A DNA stretch of 64,000 bases. It comes from Liolophura sinensis (lineage: Eukaryota > Mollusca > Polyplacophora > Chitonida > Chitonidae). The DNA is taken from NCBI RefSeq assembly GCF_032854445.1, contig NC_088301.1, positions 27,390,402 to 27,454,401 of the forward strand. The letters run 5' to 3'. The position numbers were made by a program, and so were the translations under genes. Positions 60,802 through 64,000 of the stretch are shown here, piece by piece (the stretch's first letter is position 1; the number at the start of each line of letters is the position of its first letter). The notes under the pieces are model-generated. The model was not told where the DNA came from. It was given only the letters and a program-made list of their open reading frames with translations, and did not search any database.

Positions 60802-62139
60802 TAATGGTATAATGAAACATGCTGTGTGGTTTGCTGTTTAAAATGTGTATTTGAAGCTGAGATCAGGGTACAACTCTGCGTCAGTGGATAGATAGCATCA
60901 GGTATATAGTGATACCTTAGGGCCAAAGCTATGGCATACAGAAACCATTGTAGCTGAAAGAAGCTAGGGATTTGTAAATGAGAGGTGTGGCTTTGCAGGG
61001 TCTCCCAGAGAAGTCTTTACAGGTGTGTGGCAATCCTAGGTAATTGCCTTTGCAGATAACATCAGTAGATCTTCAGCTACTGGTTTTCACCTTACAAAGA
61101 TATCACCCAGGCAGCAATTGCTCTGGGCTTTACAGCTTAAGCTTGTTTTCCTCCAAATAAGGTTTTGTAATGTTTAGATGTTGAGATAAGTCCATCAAGT
61201 TCGAGGATAACATTATAGCCAGTATGGGATGAAAGGGGTCCTTGCTTTGCCCACAATGAAAATCCTTTCAGGGGTATATTAGCTTTATAGTGAAAGACAA
61301 GGATCTGTTTATGCTGCTGAAGTGTGTATGTGGTGACAGGCTGACAGACATGCATGGTAGAAATGTGCAGTTTGAGATCTCTAGCTGTAAGAAAGAAGGA
61401 TTAAAACTGAATATATACATTTATGGTAACTTCAAGCAACATTTAGTTGAAGGTCGTTTAAACTTAGCTCTTAGTTATATATTGTTGTCTTTGAATGCCA
61501 TGTACTGTAATTCTTCAACCTTTTACATGTTTGCAAAGTGTTTATTTAAGCAACATCTGAAGGCATTATTCTGTGTAGACTGATACAATTATACTTTTTG
61601 TGAAGCCCTGAAATTAGGCAATCCAACCAATGTAGTTTTGTCTCCAAAATTAAATTAAAAACATGCATAAATTGCACTTAAAGTTGCTCTTTCATATACA
61701 AAAAGGTTGGGAAATCAAATTGTATTGTATGTAGACATTTGTTCACATATTTGTTTTCATTTTCTACATATGTACATCAACCACTCTTTTTAAACTTGTT
61801 GTTAAATGTAGTTAGCAAGGAACATTGTACTTGCAGAAATGCAATTTGTTGCAAATAAGCTGTATACATTGTCTTTCAAGATTTTGAAGCACAGCTTCAT
61901 TAGCTGTGATATATTAATCATCATGTCAATGCGTTCAGTATCCATCATTATAAAATGGCCCTAACCCAGAAACGCTTTTTAGTTCCATCATACAAACATT
62001 TTTTTCTTGTTTGCAGAATTTCCAAATCAGGTTACAGTTTTTATCTGAAAAGATAAATTAGTATGCCCTGACTGAACTATGTAATACTGTATTCAAATTT
62101 AGAGGGTTGAAGGTAAAGAGTGTGGGTGGAGAGTGAGAG

Positions 62140-62645
62140 TGAATTTAGCTGGAGGGGTTAGTGGGCATTGAATTTGGCTGTAGGAAATAATGAATAATGA
62201 GTTTGGCAGAAGGAGTTTGTGGGAAGGGAGTTTTTGGCTGAAGTGAATTTATTTGGAGGAGTTAGTGGGCATTGAATTTGGCTGTAGGAATTAGTGAATG
62301 GTGAATTTGGCTGAAGGAATTAGTGAATGGTGAATTTGGCTGTAGGAATTAGTGAATGGTTAATTTGGCTGAAGGAATTAGTGAATGGTGAATTTGGCTG
62401 TAGGAATTGGTGAATGGTTAATTTGGCTGAAGGAATTAGTGAATGGTGAATTTGGCTGTAGGAATTAGTGAATGGTGGATTTGGCTGTAGGAATTAGTGA
62501 ATGGTGGATTTGGCTGTAGGAATTAGTGAATGGTGAATTTGGCCGAAGGAGTTCGTTGATTGTGAATTAAGCTGTAGGAGTTATTGGGGATTGAATTTGG
62601 CTGGAGGAATTGGTCTATATTGAGTCTAGCTGGACGAGTTAGTGG
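62140..62645 (+). repeat. 29-bp minisatellite, about 16 copies
   Basis: Unit gaattagtgaatggtgaatt plus tggctgtag, alternating with a tggctgaag variant. The central copies (62,290-62,540) are nearly identical; both edges are worn. Confidence 0.92.
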
Positions 62646-63710
62646 AGCGTGAGTTAGTTAACCTGGGCATGTTGAGATGGATAAGATGTAAACATCGGAT
62701 TTAAGCAAAATGGATCCAATACATACGCTAAAAGGTTGAAGGAGCTACAGCGGAGAAGTAATCAGGTAGTCGGACCAGGGGGTTAAGAGCACCATCGACA
62801 GGTACAGGGCACAGTGTTATTGACGAGGATGTAATAATTTGTCACAGGAGCCACAGGGATTCTGTCACCCTGATTCTCCAGCATTGTCAGCCTGCCTGTT
62901 TTCTCCAGGGCCTTGTATCCTGGTCACAGAATGAAACAGGTCCTTTATGTTAGCGATATCATGTTGGGCTGACCCCCAAGGCTGTCCCCTGTTCTCCAGC
63001 CTTTGTCAACTTTTGTTCAGTGACTCTATGGATCTAGCGATGATCCTATTGAACAGGTAGACTCTGTACTGTGGGTTACTGTCATCCTGTTTCATGCACC
63101 AAAAGGGGATAACAAAAGCGCAGAGGCGTCCATAAAATGGCCAGTCATGCAGAAGCTGAGCTTCGCTCGCCATAACAATAGATCAACACATATTTATACA
63201 TATTACCCCATGGCAGACTGAGGTCATCTGATACCCATTTGGGATCTGAAGTTTGTGGTTTGCTGGGGGGGTTGGGAATGAGACTGGAGTTGAGTGGACG
63301 GGGAGTGGTACTTGTAAACCGATCATTGACTCAGATTACCTAACTTAAGCTTTCGGCTAATCTTTAGAGAGATCAAACTGTTATATGGAGAAGGGTGAAG
63401 GTTTCGGGAGGTGGGGGGGGAGAAAGGGTGATTAGGAGAAAGGTATGATCAGGACAGGGATATTGGAGTGGGTGGGATAAGCAAGATTTTGAAGTGGGCA
63501 ACATTAACTACCCCTTTGTCATATTTCAGTGTGAGCTAAATCATAATGACACCAAACCCGAGGAAGTTGTCGAAGATGAAATCAAAAGTGAAATACCTCC
63601 AGCCCAAAAACTGTGACCAATTAACTAAAAGCATGACAAAGAAGACCCCACAAGCACACAGCAGTGGACAAAGCATGCCAATTAAGAAAATTAATTAAAC
63701 TAGATAATGT

Positions 63711-63736
63711 TTTTTTTTTTTTTTTTTTTTTTTTTT
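63711..63736 (+). repeat. Poly-T run
   Basis: 26 T, preceded by actagataatg. It could be the reverse-strand poly(A) end of an inserted element, but no element body is recognised beside it. Confidence 0.7.
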
Positions 63737-64000
63737 GCACATTACGGGTGAAGAAAATTTTCTTGATCACAGTTTTCATTTGACAGAAGAATGGTTAGGT
63801 TCATGAGTGACTGGTTTCATTTGTCAGTTTTCACAAGTTGTTTTGTTCTTTTGTTTTCATTTAAATTGTTTATTTTATTGGTTTATGACAATTTCTTTGA
63901 TTCAAGAATATTACCATTAAAGATTGGCAGTTTGGTTCGCATTAGTGGAGTAACCTGGTTGAGACCAGAGAGAAACTGCACATCTCCTAAGACACCTGAC

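Larger units (their letters stand above)
59405..64000 (+). other. Patched intron 2 (incomplete)
   Basis: Contains a YY1-like CGCCATCTTG at 59,540-59,549, a TISU motif with a small ORF at 60.2 kb, an ATT microsatellite at 60.76 kb, a 29-bp minisatellite at 62.1-62.65 kb and a T run at 63,711-63,736. No further Patched exon is seen. Confidence 0.6.

Noticed and set aside
63534-63694. Possible exon after a ttcag acceptor at 63,530, with an ATG frame of about 50 codons
   Set aside because: In the phase required by Patched exon 2 it gives an immediate stop, and its peptide does not resemble Patched.

Overview
The window is metazoan nuclear DNA, most likely from a mollusc. It is AT-rich, its genes are split by GT-AG introns, and two tRNA-derived SINE families of a kind familiar from gastropods and bivalves are scattered through introns and intergenic DNA. 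The mollusc call rests on protein similarity and repeat style, not on a database search.

Region 1 (1-23,820, + strand): the AAA+ ATPase VCP/p97 (TER94/CDC48). Sixteen coding exons with intact frames and canonical splice sites encode 762 residues, from about human residue 44 to the C-terminus. The N-terminal exon(s) lie upstream of base 1. The introns hold SINEs, two related copies of a hAT-like element, and a 225-bp tandem duplication that carries part of an exon with a mutated splice acceptor.

Region 2 (23,820-57,700): a long accessory and intergenic tract. It holds SINEs; two ~580-bp TTAA-flanked inverted-repeat elements; a 36-bp-stem hairpin near 32.57 kb; a TATA-driven, frame-broken two-domain chitin-binding (peritrophin-A) pseudogene at 34.87-35.30 kb; a decayed RNase H-bearing non-LTR retrotransposon at about 36.9-41.8 kb with a SINE nested in it; and many minisatellites, the largest a 68-bp unit repeated about 22 times at 54.4-55.9 kb. 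Two possible first exons near 30.0 and 30.5 kb are weakly supported.

Region 3 (57,700-64,000, + strand): the 5' end of a Patched (Hedgehog receptor) gene. Two coding exons cover the N-terminal cytoplasmic part and the first membrane span; the rest lies beyond the window. Its upstream region has a perfect Gli/Ci 9-mer, a perfect palindromic RFX X-box and an inverted CCAAT/Y-box within about 90 bp. That arrangement fits a Hedgehog feedback target linked to cilia and is the most interesting regulatory signal here. Intron 2 (over 4.6 kb) contains a TISU-type start with a small ORF and a 29-bp minisatellite.

VCP (ubiquitin-dependent segregase) and Patched are neighbours on the same strand about 35 kb apart. 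Nothing in the sequence suggests a shared operon-like function. I found no tRNA, rRNA or CRISPR locus.
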